Shown here piece after piece: positions 51,866-63,882 of a stretch of 64,000 nucleotides of DNA (position 1 is its first letter; the number at the start of each line of letters is the position of its first letter). Source of the DNA: Apodemus sylvaticus. Taxonomy: Eukaryota > Chordata > Mammalia > Rodentia > Muridae. The notes beneath the pieces are model-generated. The model was given only the letters and a program-made list of their open reading frames with translations. It was not told where the DNA came from and ran no database searches. The translations under genes and the position numbers were made by a program. The stretch covers positions 105,465,506 to 105,529,505 of the forward strand of contig NC_067472.1 in assembly GCF_947179515.1 (NCBI RefSeq). The letters are read 5' to 3'.

Positions 51866-52644
51866 CTGGAGACAGGAAAAACAAAGCAGACTTAACAGAT
51901 TCAGCAGAACTCTTCAAAAGTTCCTAACATTCTAAATTTGAAAGAACGTATGCTACGGACGCACTCTAAACTGTCTACTGGGTGACATTTTCCAACTCTA
52001 TTACCTCTCTCTTAGGATGATGTCAACTAGTACTCAAACCCCACTACTGACTCACACTGTGCTCTCATTCAGCAAGTGGCTGTTGGCCATTGTGTGTTAT
52101 GGTTGCCATAGAGATGGCTAACCTGGATGCAGCTGTGCTCCTACAGTGTCTGTGCTCTGACAGGCAGAAAAAAATGGTACCTATCATTTTGTAAAGCAAG
52201 TGTTTTTGTCAAAAAATGGCTAATTTACAAAAACACCTTCTTCAATTAAGCAAACACATATATTTTGGAATTATTATGACATGGTTAATTTTATATTGAA
52301 CATAAAAATGAATAAAACATTACAAGGAGGTTATAAACTAAGGAGGTAAGTATATAAACTATAAACCCATATTTTAGGGAATAATTGATTTTTTTATTTT
52401 TCTCTTATAGTAACTAATACTTAATATTACTGGAATTATATTTCAATGAACATTTATTAATAATAAAGCAGTAATGGTAAATAGTGTGCTGACCCCTGAC
52501 CCAGTGCTTACTCTTCCTCAGCTTCCTTTTTAAGCTACCACTGTTTTCCTGTAATTTCTAAAGAAATATGCATAGTCATCACTTTCAAATAAGACAATAT
52601 TTGTATATTATTTAAAAAACTTTTTATTTTTACTCTTTAGAGGC

Positions 52645-52647
<3 letters not shown>
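51866..52647. other. Intron upstream of W1, unannotated stretch
   Basis: AT-rich unique sequence. I looked here for the next upstream C2cd3 exon and found none with an open frame and proper splice sites. Confidence 0.5.
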
Positions 52648-52728
<81 letters not shown>

Positions 52729-52765
52729 GACAGAGAGAGAGAGAGAGAGACAGAGAGAAGAAGAA

Positions 52766-52798
<33 letters not shown>

Positions 52799-52804
52799 AA
52801 GAGA
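52648..52804. repeat. (TG)n(GA)n microsatellite
   Basis: TG repeats change to GA repeats with GACAGA and GAAGAAGAA interruptions. Confidence 0.98.
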
Positions 52805-52807
52805 GCA

Positions 52808-52932
52808 CAGTACATGCATTTGCAAACTACTTGTAGGAGTGGGTTTTCTCCTACCACACGGGCTCCAGGGACAGAACTCAGGCTGTCAGGCTTGGTAAGA
52901 GCCTTTATCTGCTGAGCTGTCTTGCTAGCCTA
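52808..52932 (-). mobile_element. B3-class SINE
   Basis: AGGAGTGGGTTTTCTCCTAC, CAGGGACAGAACTCAGGCTG and CAGGCTTGGTAAGAGCCTTT. Confidence 0.7.
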
Positions 52933-52989
52933 TTGGAACTTTACAACTGCTCTTTTTATTTTTTAAAGTATTCTTTTTATATAATGGCT

Positions 52990-53180
52990 TTTTTAAAAAA
53001 ATAAATATTTTATTTTATGTCTGGTAAGTGTTTGACTGCATGTCTGTGGAGGTGAGAAGAGGGAATCATGTCCTTTGGAACCTGCCTAACAGTGGCTTGT
53101 GACCTACAAGGGCGATGCTGGGAGCAACCCAGGTTGCAACAGTAGCAAGTGCTTTAAACAGCTTAGCCATCTCTGCAGCC
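52990..53180 (-). mobile_element. B2-like SINE, diverged
   Basis: AATATTTTATTTTATGTCTG, then GAGAAGAGGGAATCATGTCC and TTAGCCATCTCTGCAGCCC. Confidence 0.55.
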
Positions 53181-53348
53181 CATCTTTACTAAGGACCGAG
53201 GGTCTACACTGCCCACCTGTCTCCAGTCCATCTTTACTAAGCACTGAGGGTCTACACTGCTCACCATAGTTGTTTGCTATGCCATCTATTCTGCACACAA
53301 ATCTAGAGTCAGGTGGGCAGCACAAACCCTCAGTCTTTAGTAAAGATG
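53181..53348. repeat. 37-bp sequence in two direct copies and one inverted copy
   Basis: Direct copies lie at 53181-53216 and 53229-53265 (CATCTTTACTAAG then GAGGGTCTACACTGC). The inverted copy lies at 53312-53348 (GGTGGGCAGCACAAACC then CTTTAGTAAAGATG), about 31 of 37 matches. 53349-53895 beyond it is unique. Confidence 0.9.
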
Positions 53349-53894
53349 GGCAGGAGACAAGTGGGCAGCGTCTTCTGTAAGGTCTCATCAGCATGGCTGG
53401 TCAGTTACCCTCGTCCTCTGCCTTCTAATCTCAGTTTTACTGACACTTTCACTGCTCTCGTCTCCTTTCCAATTCTTTGATTTCTGGCCTCTTCTAGTCT
53501 TTGACACCATCAGACTATGGTTTAACAGTAAGTGAACAAGTAGTGTGGCTGTTCTCACCTTCACTCTGCTGTGCACTCCCTGGGTGACCTTCCTTGTGTG
53601 CCCTCCAGCTTTCAGTTACTGCTGTGGAGCTAACAGATACTCGATTCTAGCCTCCTTCCTGAGCATCAGCTCTGTTGTCCTGTTGTTTACTGAACAACTG
53701 CATTTGAATGTCCCACAGGCAAGTTGGGTTTACAGACTTTCAGGCTCAAATGCGAGCCACCTTTAAATCATTGCCTTATAGCCAAGGGGACTTATATTTC
53801 TCATTATGACACACAGGAGAATAATCACTAGGGTTGTGCTTTGCTCACTGCCTTTTTCTAAACAGCCAGGACTATACAGAAAAATCCTATCTCA

Positions 53895-53988
53895 AAAACC
53901 AACCAACCAACACACACCTCAAATCAAACCAAACCAAACCAAACCAAACCAAACCAAACCAAACCAAACCAAACCAAACCAAACCAAA
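53895..53988. repeat. (CCAAA)n pentanucleotide array
   Basis: AACCAACCAACCAA passes into about twelve perfect CCAAA units; the A-rich array abuts a B1. Confidence 0.97.
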
Positions 53989-53994
53989 AGTGTG

Positions 53995-54160
53995 TATTCC
54001 CTCTTCCCTACAGGGTTACTCTGTGTAGCCCTGGCTGTCCTAGAACTCACTTTTATAGACCAGAGATCTATAAAATATAGATCTCTGGCCACGAACTCAG
54101 AGATCTGCCTGCCTCTGCCTCCTGAGTGCTACACTTAAAGGCGTATACGTCACCTCTTGG
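53995..54160 (-). mobile_element. B1 SINE with internal palindrome
   Basis: Reverse B1 (ACTCTGTGTAGCCCTGGCTG and GATCTGCCTGCCTCTGCCTC). In place of the usual CCAGGCTGGCC there is a 29-bp perfect inverted repeat at 54060-54088: CCAGAGATCTATA, loop AAA, TATAGATCTCTGG. Confidence 0.92.
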
Positions 54161-54171
54161 CAAGTGTGCAT

Positions 54172-57100
54172 TCTTTTTTTTTTTTAACTTTTAAAGAAGT
54201 ATTTATTTATTTAAAATATTTTTTATTAGATATATTTTTTATTTACATTTCAAATGTCGTCCCCTTTCCTGGTCACCCCTTGCCCCAAAGGTCTCATAAC
54301 CTATCTCCCCTCCCCCTGTTCTGCAATCAACCCTCTCCCGCTTCCCTGTCCTGGTATTCCCCTACACTGCTGCATCGAGCCTTCCCCAGACCAGGGGCCT
54401 CTCCTCCCTTTGATGTCCAACAAGGCCATCCTCTGATGCCTATTCAGCTGGAGCCACAGGTAACTCCATGTTTACTCTTTGGTTGTCCCTGGGACCTCTG
54501 GGAGTACTAGGTGGCTCATATTGTTGTTCCTCCTATGATGCTGCAAACCCCTTCAGCTCCTTGGGTCCTTTCTCTAGCTCCTCCATTGGGGACCTTGTGC
54601 TCAGTTCAGTGGCCGGCTGAGAGTGGCCCCCTCTGTATTTGTCATGTACTACTAGGGCCTCCCAGGTGACAGCTATTTCCGGCTCCAGTCAGCAAGCACT
54701 TGTGGGCATCCACAATAGTGTCTGGGTTTTGTAGCTGTATATGGGATGGATCCCTGGGTGGGGCAGTCTCTGGATGATCTCTGCTCCACACTTTATCTCT
54801 GTATCTCTTTCTGTGGGTATTTTGTTCTCCCTTCTAAGAAGGACCAGAGTATCCATACTTTGTTTTTCCTTCTTCTTGGGCATCATTTGATATGTGAATT
54901 GTGTCTTGGGTATTCCAAGCTTCTGGACTAATATCCACTTATAGGTGAGTGCATACCATGTGTGTTATTTTGTGACTGGGTTACCTCACTCAGGATGATA
55001 TTTTCCAGTTCCACCCATTTGCCTAAGAATTTCATGAATTCATTGTTTTTAATAGCTGAGTAGTATTCCATTGTGTAAATATATCATATTTTCTGTATCC
55101 ATTCCTCCGTTGAGAGACATCTGGGTTCTTTCTAGCTTTTGGCTATTATAAATAGGGCTGCTATGAACATAATGGAGCATATGTCCTTATTACATGCTGG
55201 AGAATCCTCTGTATATGATCAGGAGTAGTATAGCAGGGTCTTCCAGTATTATTATACCCAATTTTGTGAGAAACCAAAGTGGTTGGACCAGCTTGCAATC
55301 CCACCAGCAATGGAGGAGTGCTCCTTTTTTTCCACATCCTCTCCAGCATTTGCTGTACCCTGAATTCTAACCTGTGTGAGGTGAAATCTCAGGGTTGTTT
55401 TGATTTGCATTTCCCTGATGACTAAGGATGTTGAACATTTCTTTAGGTGTTTCTCAGCCATTCCATATTTCTCAGTTGAAAATTCTTGGTTTAACTCTGT
55501 ACCCCATTTTTTAAATAGGGTTATTTGGTTCTCTGGAGTCTAACTTCTTAAGTTCTTTGTATATATTGGATATTAGCCCTCTCTCAGATGTAGGGTTGGT
55601 AAAGATCTTTACCCAATTTGTTGGTTGCTGTTTTGTCCTACTGACAGTGTCTTTTGCCTTACAGAAACTTTGTAATTTTATGAGGTCCCATTTGTCAATT
55701 CTTTATCTTAGAGCATAAGCTATTGGTGTTCTGTTCAGGAACTTTTCCCCTGTGCCCATGTGCTCAATGCTCTTCCCCAGTTTCTTTTCTATTTGTTTCA
55801 GTGTGTCTGGTTTTATATAGAGGTCCTTGATCCACTAGGACTTGAGCTTTGCATAAGGAGATTAAGAATGGATAGATTTGCATGCTATCTCTCAGTAGAA
55901 CCAGCACCATTTGATTCAAAATGATGTCTTTTTTCCACTGGTTGGTTTTATTCATAAGGGAAATTGGTCTGAAGTTCTCTTTCTTTGTTTTGTGGTCTCT
56001 TTCTGTGGTTTTGGTATCGGCTTCATAGAATGAGTTGGGTAATGTTCCTTCTGTTTCCATTTTGTGGAATAGTTTGAAGAGTATTGGTGCTAGGTCTTCT
56101 TTAAGATCTGATAGAATTCTGCACTAACACCACCTGGTCCTGTGCTTTTTTTTTTTTTTTTTTTTTTTTTTGGTTGAGAGACTTTCAATGATGGCTTCTA
56201 TTTTTTTTTTTTTTTTTTTTTTAGGGGTCATGGGACTGTTTACGTGGCCTATCTGATCCTGATTTAACTTTGGTATTTGGTAGCTGTCCAGAAAATTGTC
56301 CATTTCATCCAGATTTTCCAGTTGTGTTGAGTATTGACTTTTGTAGTAGGATCTGATGATTTTTTTTTAATTTCCTCAGTTTCTGCTATATCTCCCTTTT
56401 CATTTCTAAGTTTGTTAATTTGGATACTGTCTCTGTACCCTTTGGTTAGTCTGGCTAGAGGTTTATCTATCTTGTTGATTTTATCAAAGAACCAGCTCCT
56501 GGTTTTGTTGATTCTTTGTATAGTTCTTTTTGTTTCTACTTGGTTGATTTTAGCCCTGAGTTGGATGATTTCCTGCCTTCTACTCCTCTTGGGTGTATTA
56601 GCTTTTTTCTGTCCTAGAGCTTTCAGGTGTGCTGTTAAGCTGCTAGTGTATGTTCTCTCCAACTTCTTTTTGGAGGCACTCAGAACTATGAGTTTTCCTC
56701 TTAGCACTGCTTTCATTGTGTCATGTTGTGCCCTCATTTTCATTAAATTCTAAAACGTCTTTGATTTCTTTCCTTATTTCTTCCTTGACCAAGGTATCAC
56801 TGAGTAGAACATTGTTCAGCTTCCATGTGTATGTAGGCTTTCTGTTGTTTTTGTTGCTGTTGAAGACTACCACCCTTACTCCACAGTGATCTGATAGGAG
56901 GCATGGGATTAGTTCAATCTTATATCTGTTGAGGTCTGTTTTGTGACCAATTATATGGTCAGTTTTGGAGAATGTACCATGAGGTGCTGAGAAGTATATT
57001 CTTTTGATTTAGAATGAAATGTTCTATAGATATCTGTTAAATCCATTTGGTCCAAAATTTGTAAGTTTCATGGTGTCTCTGTTTAGTTTGTGCTTCCTTG

Positions 57101-57570
57101 ATCTGTCCATTGATGAGAGTGGGGTGGTGAAGTCATCCACAATTATTGTGTGAGGTGCAATGTGTGCTTTGAGCTTTAGTAAAGTTTCTTTTACAAATGA
57201 GGATGCCCTAGCATTTGGAGCAGAGATGTTCAGAACTGAGAGTTCTTCTTGGTATATTTTTCCTTTGATGAGTATGAAGTGTCCTTCCGTGTCTTTTTTG
57301 ATGACTTTTGATTGAAAGTCCAAATTATCTGATATCAGAATGGCTATTCCGGCTTGTTTCCTGGAACCATTTGCTTGGAAAATTGTTTTCTAGCCTTTTA
57401 CTCTGAGGTAGTGTTTGTCTTTGACACTGAGGTGTGTTTCCTGTATGCAGCAAAATGCTGGGTCCTGTTTACGTATCCAGTCTGTTAGTCTATGTCTTTT
57501 TATTGGGGAATTGAGTCCATTGATGTTAAGAGATATAAAGGAATAGTGATTGTTGCTTCCTGTTATTTTT
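54172..57570 (-). pseudogene. Older LINE-1 (L1-A), internally deleted; continues at 63883
   Basis: This is a minus-oriented L1. A poly(T) at about 54174-54186 marks its 3' tail, followed by 3' UTR (to about 54630) and broken ORF2 sequence up to the ORF2 start near 57540. About 1.2 kb of the reverse-transcriptase and following region is missing: near 55940, ISLMN is followed directly by NQWKKD, two stretches about 1.2 kb apart in the neighbouring L1. Poly(T) runs at 56146-56172 and 56202-56222 add further damage. In the endonuclease part the expected GDFN reads DDFT. ORF2 normally encodes endonuclease and reverse transcriptase; here it is dead. Confidence 0.85.
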
Positions 57571-57885
57571 TTGAAGTCTTTAATTTTTTTCCTGTAAGCT
57601 TTTTTTTTTTATTCAATATATTTTATATATCTATTTTTATTTTCTATATTCTTTGTTTATATTCCAAATGATTTCCCCTTTCCCAGATTTCCCCCTCCCC
57701 ATATGTCCCATAAACCTTCTTCTCTCCACCCATTCTCCAATCACCTCTTTCCTTATTCTCTGTCCTGATACTCTTCTCCAATGCTAGATCAATCCTTTCC
57801 AGGATCAGGACCCTCTCCATACTTCTTCATGGGAGTCATTTGTTATGCTAATTTGTGCCTTGGGTATTCAGAGCTTCTGGGCTAA

Positions 57886-58771
57886 TTAATATCCACTTAT
57901 CAGAGATTGCATTCCTTGTGTATTCTTTTGTGATTGGGTTACTTCACTTAGGATGATATTTTCCAGATCAAACCATTTGCCTAAAAATTTTGTGAATTCA
58001 TTGTTTCTAATTGCTGAGTAGTATTCCATTGTGTAAATATACATTTTCTGTATCCATTCCTCCTTTGAGGGACATCTGGGTTCTTTCCAGCTTCTGGCTA
58101 TTATAAATAAGGCTGCTATGAACATAATGGAGCATGTGTCTTTATTGCATGCCAAGAAATCCTTTGGGTATATGCCCAAGAGAGGTATAGCAGGGTCCTC
58201 TGGAAGTGTCATGTCCAGTTTTCGGAGGAACCGCCAGACTGATTTCTAAAGTGGATGTACCATCATACAGTCCTACCAGCAGTGGAGGAGTGTTCCTCTT
58301 TCTCCACATCCTCGCCAACACCTGCTGTCTCCTGAGTTTTTGACCTTAGCCATTCTGACTGGTGTAAGGTGAAATTTCAGGGTTGTTTTGATTTGCATTT
58401 CCCTAATGACTAATGATGTTGAGCACTTCTTAAGGTGCCTCTCGGCCATCCGAATTTCTTCAGGTGAAAATTCTTTGTTTAGATCTGTACCCCATTTTTT
58501 AATAGGGTTATTTGGTTCCCTTGGAACTCTAACTTCTTGAGTTCTTTGTATATATTGGATATTAGCCGTCTATCAGATGTAGGGTTGGTGAATATCCTTT
58601 CCCAATTTGTTGGTTGCCGTTTTGTCCTTTTAACTGTGTCCTTTGCCTTACAGAAACTTTGTAATTTTATGAGGTCCCATTTGTCAATTCTTGATCTTAG
58701 AGCCTAAGCTATTGGTGTTCTGTTCAGGAACTTTCCCCCTGTGCCCATGTCCTCAAGGGTTTTCCCCAGTT

Positions 58772-58807
<36 letters not shown>

Positions 58808-61800
58808 TTTATTTATTATTATGTGTAAGTACACTGTAGCTGTCTTCAGACACACCAGAAGAGGGCGTCAGATCTCATTGGGGATGGTTGTGAACCACCA
58901 TGTGGTTGCTGGGATTTGAACTCAGGACCTTTGGAAGAACAGTCAGTGCTCTTCCCCGCTGAGCCATCTCACCAGCCCCCAGTTTCTTTTCTATTAGTTT
59001 CAGTGTGTCTGGTTTTACGTGGAGGTCCTTGATCCACTTGGAGTGGAGTTTAGTACAAGGAGATAAGAATGGATCAATTCGCATTCTTCTGCATGCTGAC
59101 CTCCAATTGAACCAGCACCATTTGTTGAAAAGGCTATCTTTTTTCCACTGGATGTTTTCAGCTCCTTTGTCGAAGATCAAGTGACCATAGGTGTGTGGAT
59201 TCATTTCTGGGTCTTCAATTCTATTCCATTGGTCCACTTGTCTGTCACTATGCCAATACCATGCAGTTTTTAACACTATTGCTCTGTAGTATTGCTTGAA
59301 GTCTGGGATACTGACTCCCCCAGAATTTCTTTTGTTGTTGAGAATAGTTTTAGCTATCCTGGGTTTTTTGTTATTCCAGATGAATTTGAGAATTGCTTTT
59401 TCTAACTCTGTGAAGAACTGAGTTGGGATTTTGATGGGGATTGTGTTGAATCTGCAGATCGCTTTTGGCAAGATGGCCATTTTAACTATATTAATCCTGC
59501 CAATCCACGAGCATGGCAGATTTTTTCCATTTTCTGAGGTCTTCTTCTATTTCCTTCTTCAGAGACCTGAAGTTCTTGTCGAATAGATCTTTCACTTGTT
59601 TGGTTAGAGTCACACCAAGATACTTTATATTGTTTGTGGCTATTGTGAAGGGTGTCATTTCCCTAACTTCTTTCTCAGCCTGCCTATCCTTTGAGTATAG
59701 AAAGGCAACTGATTTGCTTGAGTTGATTTTATAACCAATCACTTTGCTGAAGCTATTTATCAGCTGTAGGAGTTTCTCTGGGTGGAGGTTTTCCGGTCAC
59801 TTAAGTAGACTATCATGTCATCTGCGAATAGTGATAATTTGACTTCTTCCTTTCCAATTTGTATCCCCTTAACCTCATTATGTTGTTTAATTGCTCTAGC
59901 TAGAACTTCAAGCACTATATTGAAAAGATATGGAGAGAGAGGACAGCCTTGTCTAGTCCCTGATTTTAGTGGGATTGCTTCAAGTTTCTCGCCGTTTAGT
60001 TTGATGTTAGCTATAGGTTTGCTGTATATTGCTTTAATGATGTTTAGGTATGGGCCTTGAATTCCTGTTCTTTCCAAGACTTTTAGCATGAAAGGATGCT
60101 GAATTTTGTCAAATGCTTTTTTCTGCATCTAATGAGATGATCATATGGTTCTTTTCTTTCTTTGAGTTTGTTTATGTAGTGGATTGCGTTGATGGATTTC
60201 CTTATATTGAACCATCTCTGAATCCCTGGGATGAAGCCTACTTGATCATGGTGGATGATCGTTTTGATGTGCTTTTGGATTCGGTTGGCAATAATTTTAT
60301 TAAGTATTTTTGCATCAATATTCATAAGGGAAACTGGCTTGAAGTTCTCTTTCTTTGTTGGATCTTTGTGTGGTTTTGGTATCAGCGTAATTGTGGCTTC
60401 ATAGAATGAGTTGGGTAGAGTTCCTTCTGTTTCTATTTTGTGGAATAGTTTGAAGGGTATTGGTGTTAGGTCTTCTATGAAGGTCTGATAGAATTCTGCA
60501 CTGAAGCCATCTGGTCCCGTGCTTTTTTTGGTTTGGAGACTTTCTATGACCCTTTTTATTTCTTCAGGTGTTATGGGACTGTTTAGATGATCTATTTGAT
60601 CCTGATTTAGTTTTGGTGTCTGATATCTGTCTAGGAAACTGTCCATTTCCTCCAGATTCTCCAGTTCTGTTGAGTATAGGCTTTTGTAGTAGGATCCAAT
60701 GATTTTTTTGAATTTCCTCAGTTTCTGTTGTTATATCTCCCTTTTCATTTCTAAGTTTGTTAATCTGTATACTGTCTCTGTGCCCTTTGGTTAGTCTGGC
60801 TAAGGGTTTATCTATCTAGTCAATTTTCTCAAAGAGCCAGCTCCTGGTTTTGCTGATTCTTTGTATGGTTCTCTTTGTTTCTACCTGATTGATTTCAGCC
60901 CTGAGTTTGATGATTTCCTGCCTTCTACTCCTCCTGGGTGAAATAGCTTGTTTTTGTTCCAGGGCTTTCAGGTGTGTTGTTAAGCTGTTAGTGTATGCTC
61001 TCTCCATTTTTTTTGGAGGCACTCAGGGCTATGAGTTTTCCTCTTAGAACTGCTTTCATTGTGTCCCATAGATTTGGGTATCTTGTGTCTTCATTTTCAT
61101 TAAATTCTAAAAAATCTTTAATTTCTTTCTTTATTTCTTCCTTGACCAAGGTATCATTGAGTAGAATATTATTCAATTTCCACGTGTATGTAGGTTTTCT
61201 GTTGTTTTTGTTGCTATTGAAGACCACTTTTACTCCATAGTGATCTGATAGGAGGCAAGGGATTATTTCAATCTTCTTATATTTGTTGAGGTGTGTCTTG
61301 TGACCAATTATATGATCAATTTTGGAGAAGGTACCATGAGGTGCTGAGAAAAATGTATATTCTTTTGCTTTAGGATAAAATGTTCTATATATATCTGTTA
61401 ACTCTATTGGTCCAAAGCTTCAATTAGTTTCACTGTGTCCCTGTTCAGTTTCTGTTTTCCTGATCAGTCCATTGAGGAAAGTGCAGTGTTGAAGTCACCC
61501 ACAATTATTGTGTTAGGTGCAATGTGTGCTTTGAGTTTTAGTAAAGTTTCTTTTATGAATGAGACTGCCCTTGCATTTGGAGCATAGATGTTCAGGATTG
61601 AGAGTTCTTCTTGGTGTATTTTTCCTTTGACCAGCAAGAAGTGTCCCTCAGAGTCTCTTTTGAAGACTTTGGGTTGAAAGTCAATCTTATCTGATTTTAG
61701 AATGGCTACTCCAGCTTGTTTCCTGAGACCATTTGCTTGTAAAATTGTCTTCCAGCCTTTTACTCTAAGGTAGTGTTTGTCTTTGACACTGAGGTGTGTT

Positions 61801-61928
61801 TCCTGTATGCAGCAAAACGTAGGGTCCTGTTTACGTATCCAGTTGGTTAGTCTATGTCTTTTTATTGGGGCATTGAGCCCATTGATGTTAAGAGATATTA
61901 AGGAATAGTGATTATTACTTCCTGTCAT
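57886..61928 (-). pseudogene. L1-B ORF2 (endonuclease/reverse transcriptase), degenerate
   Basis: The start MTGSNNHYSLISLNINGLN lies at 61928 and the end at 57886. Endonuclease motifs (CIQETHL, VGDFN), the reverse-transcriptase FADD box (near 59815) and the C-terminal region are present. The reading frame is broken into at least seven pieces by frameshifts and stops, and a B2 SINE at 58778-58976 interrupts it. It cannot make a full protein. Confidence 0.92.
58778..58976 (-). mobile_element. B2 SINE inserted in L1-B ORF2
   Basis: Reverse B2 with a long T run, CACTGTAGCTGTCTTCAGAC and CTGAGCCATCTCACCAGCCC, flanked by CCCCAGTTTCTTTT at 58764-58777 and 58977-58990. Confidence 0.95.
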
Positions 61929-61999
61929 TTTTGATGTTATTTTTAAAATTTGATTGGTTATCTTTTGGGTTTGATGAAAGAAAGTTACTATCTTTCTCT

Positions 62000-63188
62000 T
62001 TCCAGGGTGAAATTTCCCTCCATGTATTGGTGTTTTCCTCCTATTATCCTCTGTAGGGCTGGGTTTGTGGAAAGATACTAGGTAAACTTGGTTTTGTCAT
62101 GAAATATCTTAGTTTCTCCATCTACGGTGATTGAGAGTTTTGCTGGATATAGTAGTTTTGGTTGGCATTTGTGTTCTCTTAGAGTCTGCATGAGATCTGC
62201 CCAGGATCTTCTAGCTTTCATAGACTCAGGTGAGAAGTCTGTTGTGATTCTGATAGGTCTTCCTTTATATGTTACTTGGCCTTTTTCTCTTACTGCCTTT
62301 AATATTCTTTGTTTAGTACATTTGGGGTTTTGATTATTATGTGACGGGAGGTATTTCTGTCTGGTCCAGTCTGTTTGGAGTTCTGTAGGCTTCTTGTATA
62401 TTCATGGGCATCACTCTCTTTAGGTTAGGGACGTTTTCTTCCATAATTTTATTGAAGATATTTGCTGGTCCTTTAAGTTGTAAATCTTCACTCTCATCTA
62501 TGCCTATAATCTTTAGGTTTGGTCTTCACATTGTGTCCTGGATTTCCTGGATGTTTTGGGTTACAAGCTTTTTGCATTTTGCATTTTCTTTGACTGTTGA
62601 GTCCATGGTTTCTATGGTATCTTCAGCATCTGAGAGTCTTTCTTCTATCTCTTGTATTCTGTTGTTGATATTTGTGTCTATGTCCCCTGATTTCTTCCCA
62701 AGGTTTTCTATCTCCAAAGTTGTCTCGCTTTGAGTTTTCTTAGTTGTTTCTACTTCTGATTTTAGATCCTGGATAGTTTTGCTTAGCTCTTTCACTTGCT
62801 TGTTTGTGTTTTCCCATAATTCTTTAAGAGATTTTTGTGTTTCCTCTTTCATGACCTCAGCCTGTTGACCAAAGTTCTCCTGTATTTCTTTAAGTGATTT
62901 TTGCGTTTCCTCCTCATTGGCTTTTGTATTCTCCTGAATTTCTTTCAATTATTTTTGTGTTTTCCTTGTAAGGGCTTCTAACTTTTGATCCATTTTCTCC
63001 TGAATTTCTTTAAGTATGTCCTTCATGTATTCCTGTACCAGCATCATGACCAGTGATTTTAAATCCAAATCTTGTCTTTCTGGTGTGATGGGGTATCCAG
63101 GACATGCTGTTAATGGAGAATTGGGTTCAGATGCTGCCATATTGCCTTGATTTCTGTTAGTGACGTTCCTGCATTTGCCTTTTGCCAT
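62000..63188 (-). pseudogene. L1-B ORF1 (RNA-binding chaperone), degenerate
   Basis: It starts MAKGKCRNVTNRNQGN at 63188. A coiled-coil region with heptad-like ETQKSLKE repeats (62530-62950) precedes the RNA-binding part. A stop codon interrupts the frame near 62949 and further breaks follow before 62500. The 3' limit is approximate. Confidence 0.85.
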
Positions 63189-63189
63189 C

Positions 63190-63866
63190 TAGTTCTCACT
63201 GGTGTTAGTGGTTTTGTTGTCAATGCTGGACTCACCAGTGCAAGCTGCCTCTTCCCAGCTGGCCTCCGGTGCACAGCTGGCCTCTGGTGCACAGCTGACC
63301 TCCTGCACTGCCTGGAGACAGGGTCTGTGGCCCAGGCTGTTCTAGAACCAGAGGCAGAGACCTGAAGTCTCCTGCCAGAGGCCTCAGGACTGGATCCTCT
63401 GCTCTGCAGGGCCGGACTCATAAGAGCACACTGACTCCTCCCAGCTGGCCTCCCAGGTGCACAGCTGGTCTCTTGCAGGGGCTAGAGATGTGGTGCTGTA
63501 GCCCAGGCTGTTCTGGATCCCAAAGCGGAGATCTGAAGGCTCCCGCCAGAGGCCTCAGGACTGGAACCTAAGCTCTGTGGGACTGGACCCACCAGAGTAT
63601 GCCTCTGGGTGCACAGCAGGCCTCTTGCACTTCCTGGAGACCGAGTGCCGTGGCCCAGGCTGTTCAGATCCTGAAGTAGACACCTGAAGGTTTCCGCCCG
63701 GGGCCTGCTGGACTCACCAGAGCACACTGACTCCTTCCAGCTGGCCTCCCGGGTGCCCCTCTGGCCTCTTGCCGGGCCTGGAGATGTGGTGTTGTAGCCC
63801 AGGCTGTTCTGGATCCCAAAGTGGAGATCTGAAGGCTCCCGCCAGAGGCCTCAGGACTGGAACCTC
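63190..63866 (-). promoter_or_regulatory. L1-B 5' UTR monomers (L1 promoter)
   Basis: GC-rich degenerate tandem units share CAGAGGCCTCAGGACTGGA, GGCCCAGGCTGTTC and CAGCTGGCCTCC. Three to four partial units are seen; the last is cut at 63866. In mouse L1 such monomers carry the internal promoter, which would face leftwards, in the same direction as C2cd3. Monomer class not determined. Confidence 0.75.
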
Positions 63867-63882
63867 GCTTCCCGTTATTTTT

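Larger units (their letters stand above)
57571..63866 (-). mobile_element. Near full-length LINE-1 (L1-B) nested in L1-A
   Basis: About 6.3 kb in minus orientation: 5' monomers (63190-63866), ORF1 (about 62000-63188), ORF2 (57886-61928), 3' UTR and A tail (about 57600-57880). It is flanked by a 16-bp direct repeat GCTTCC(T/C)GTTATTTTT at 57555-57570 and 63867-63882, in the middle of L1-A. At its 3' end about 27 extra bases sit between two A runs. A B2 interrupts ORF2. Confidence 0.9.

Noticed and set aside
56334..56753. Plus-strand hydrophobic frame of 139 codons, and similar ones at 60113-60409 and 62404-62733
   Set aside because: They are the antisense of L1 ORF2/ORF1; the real coding sense is minus and dead.
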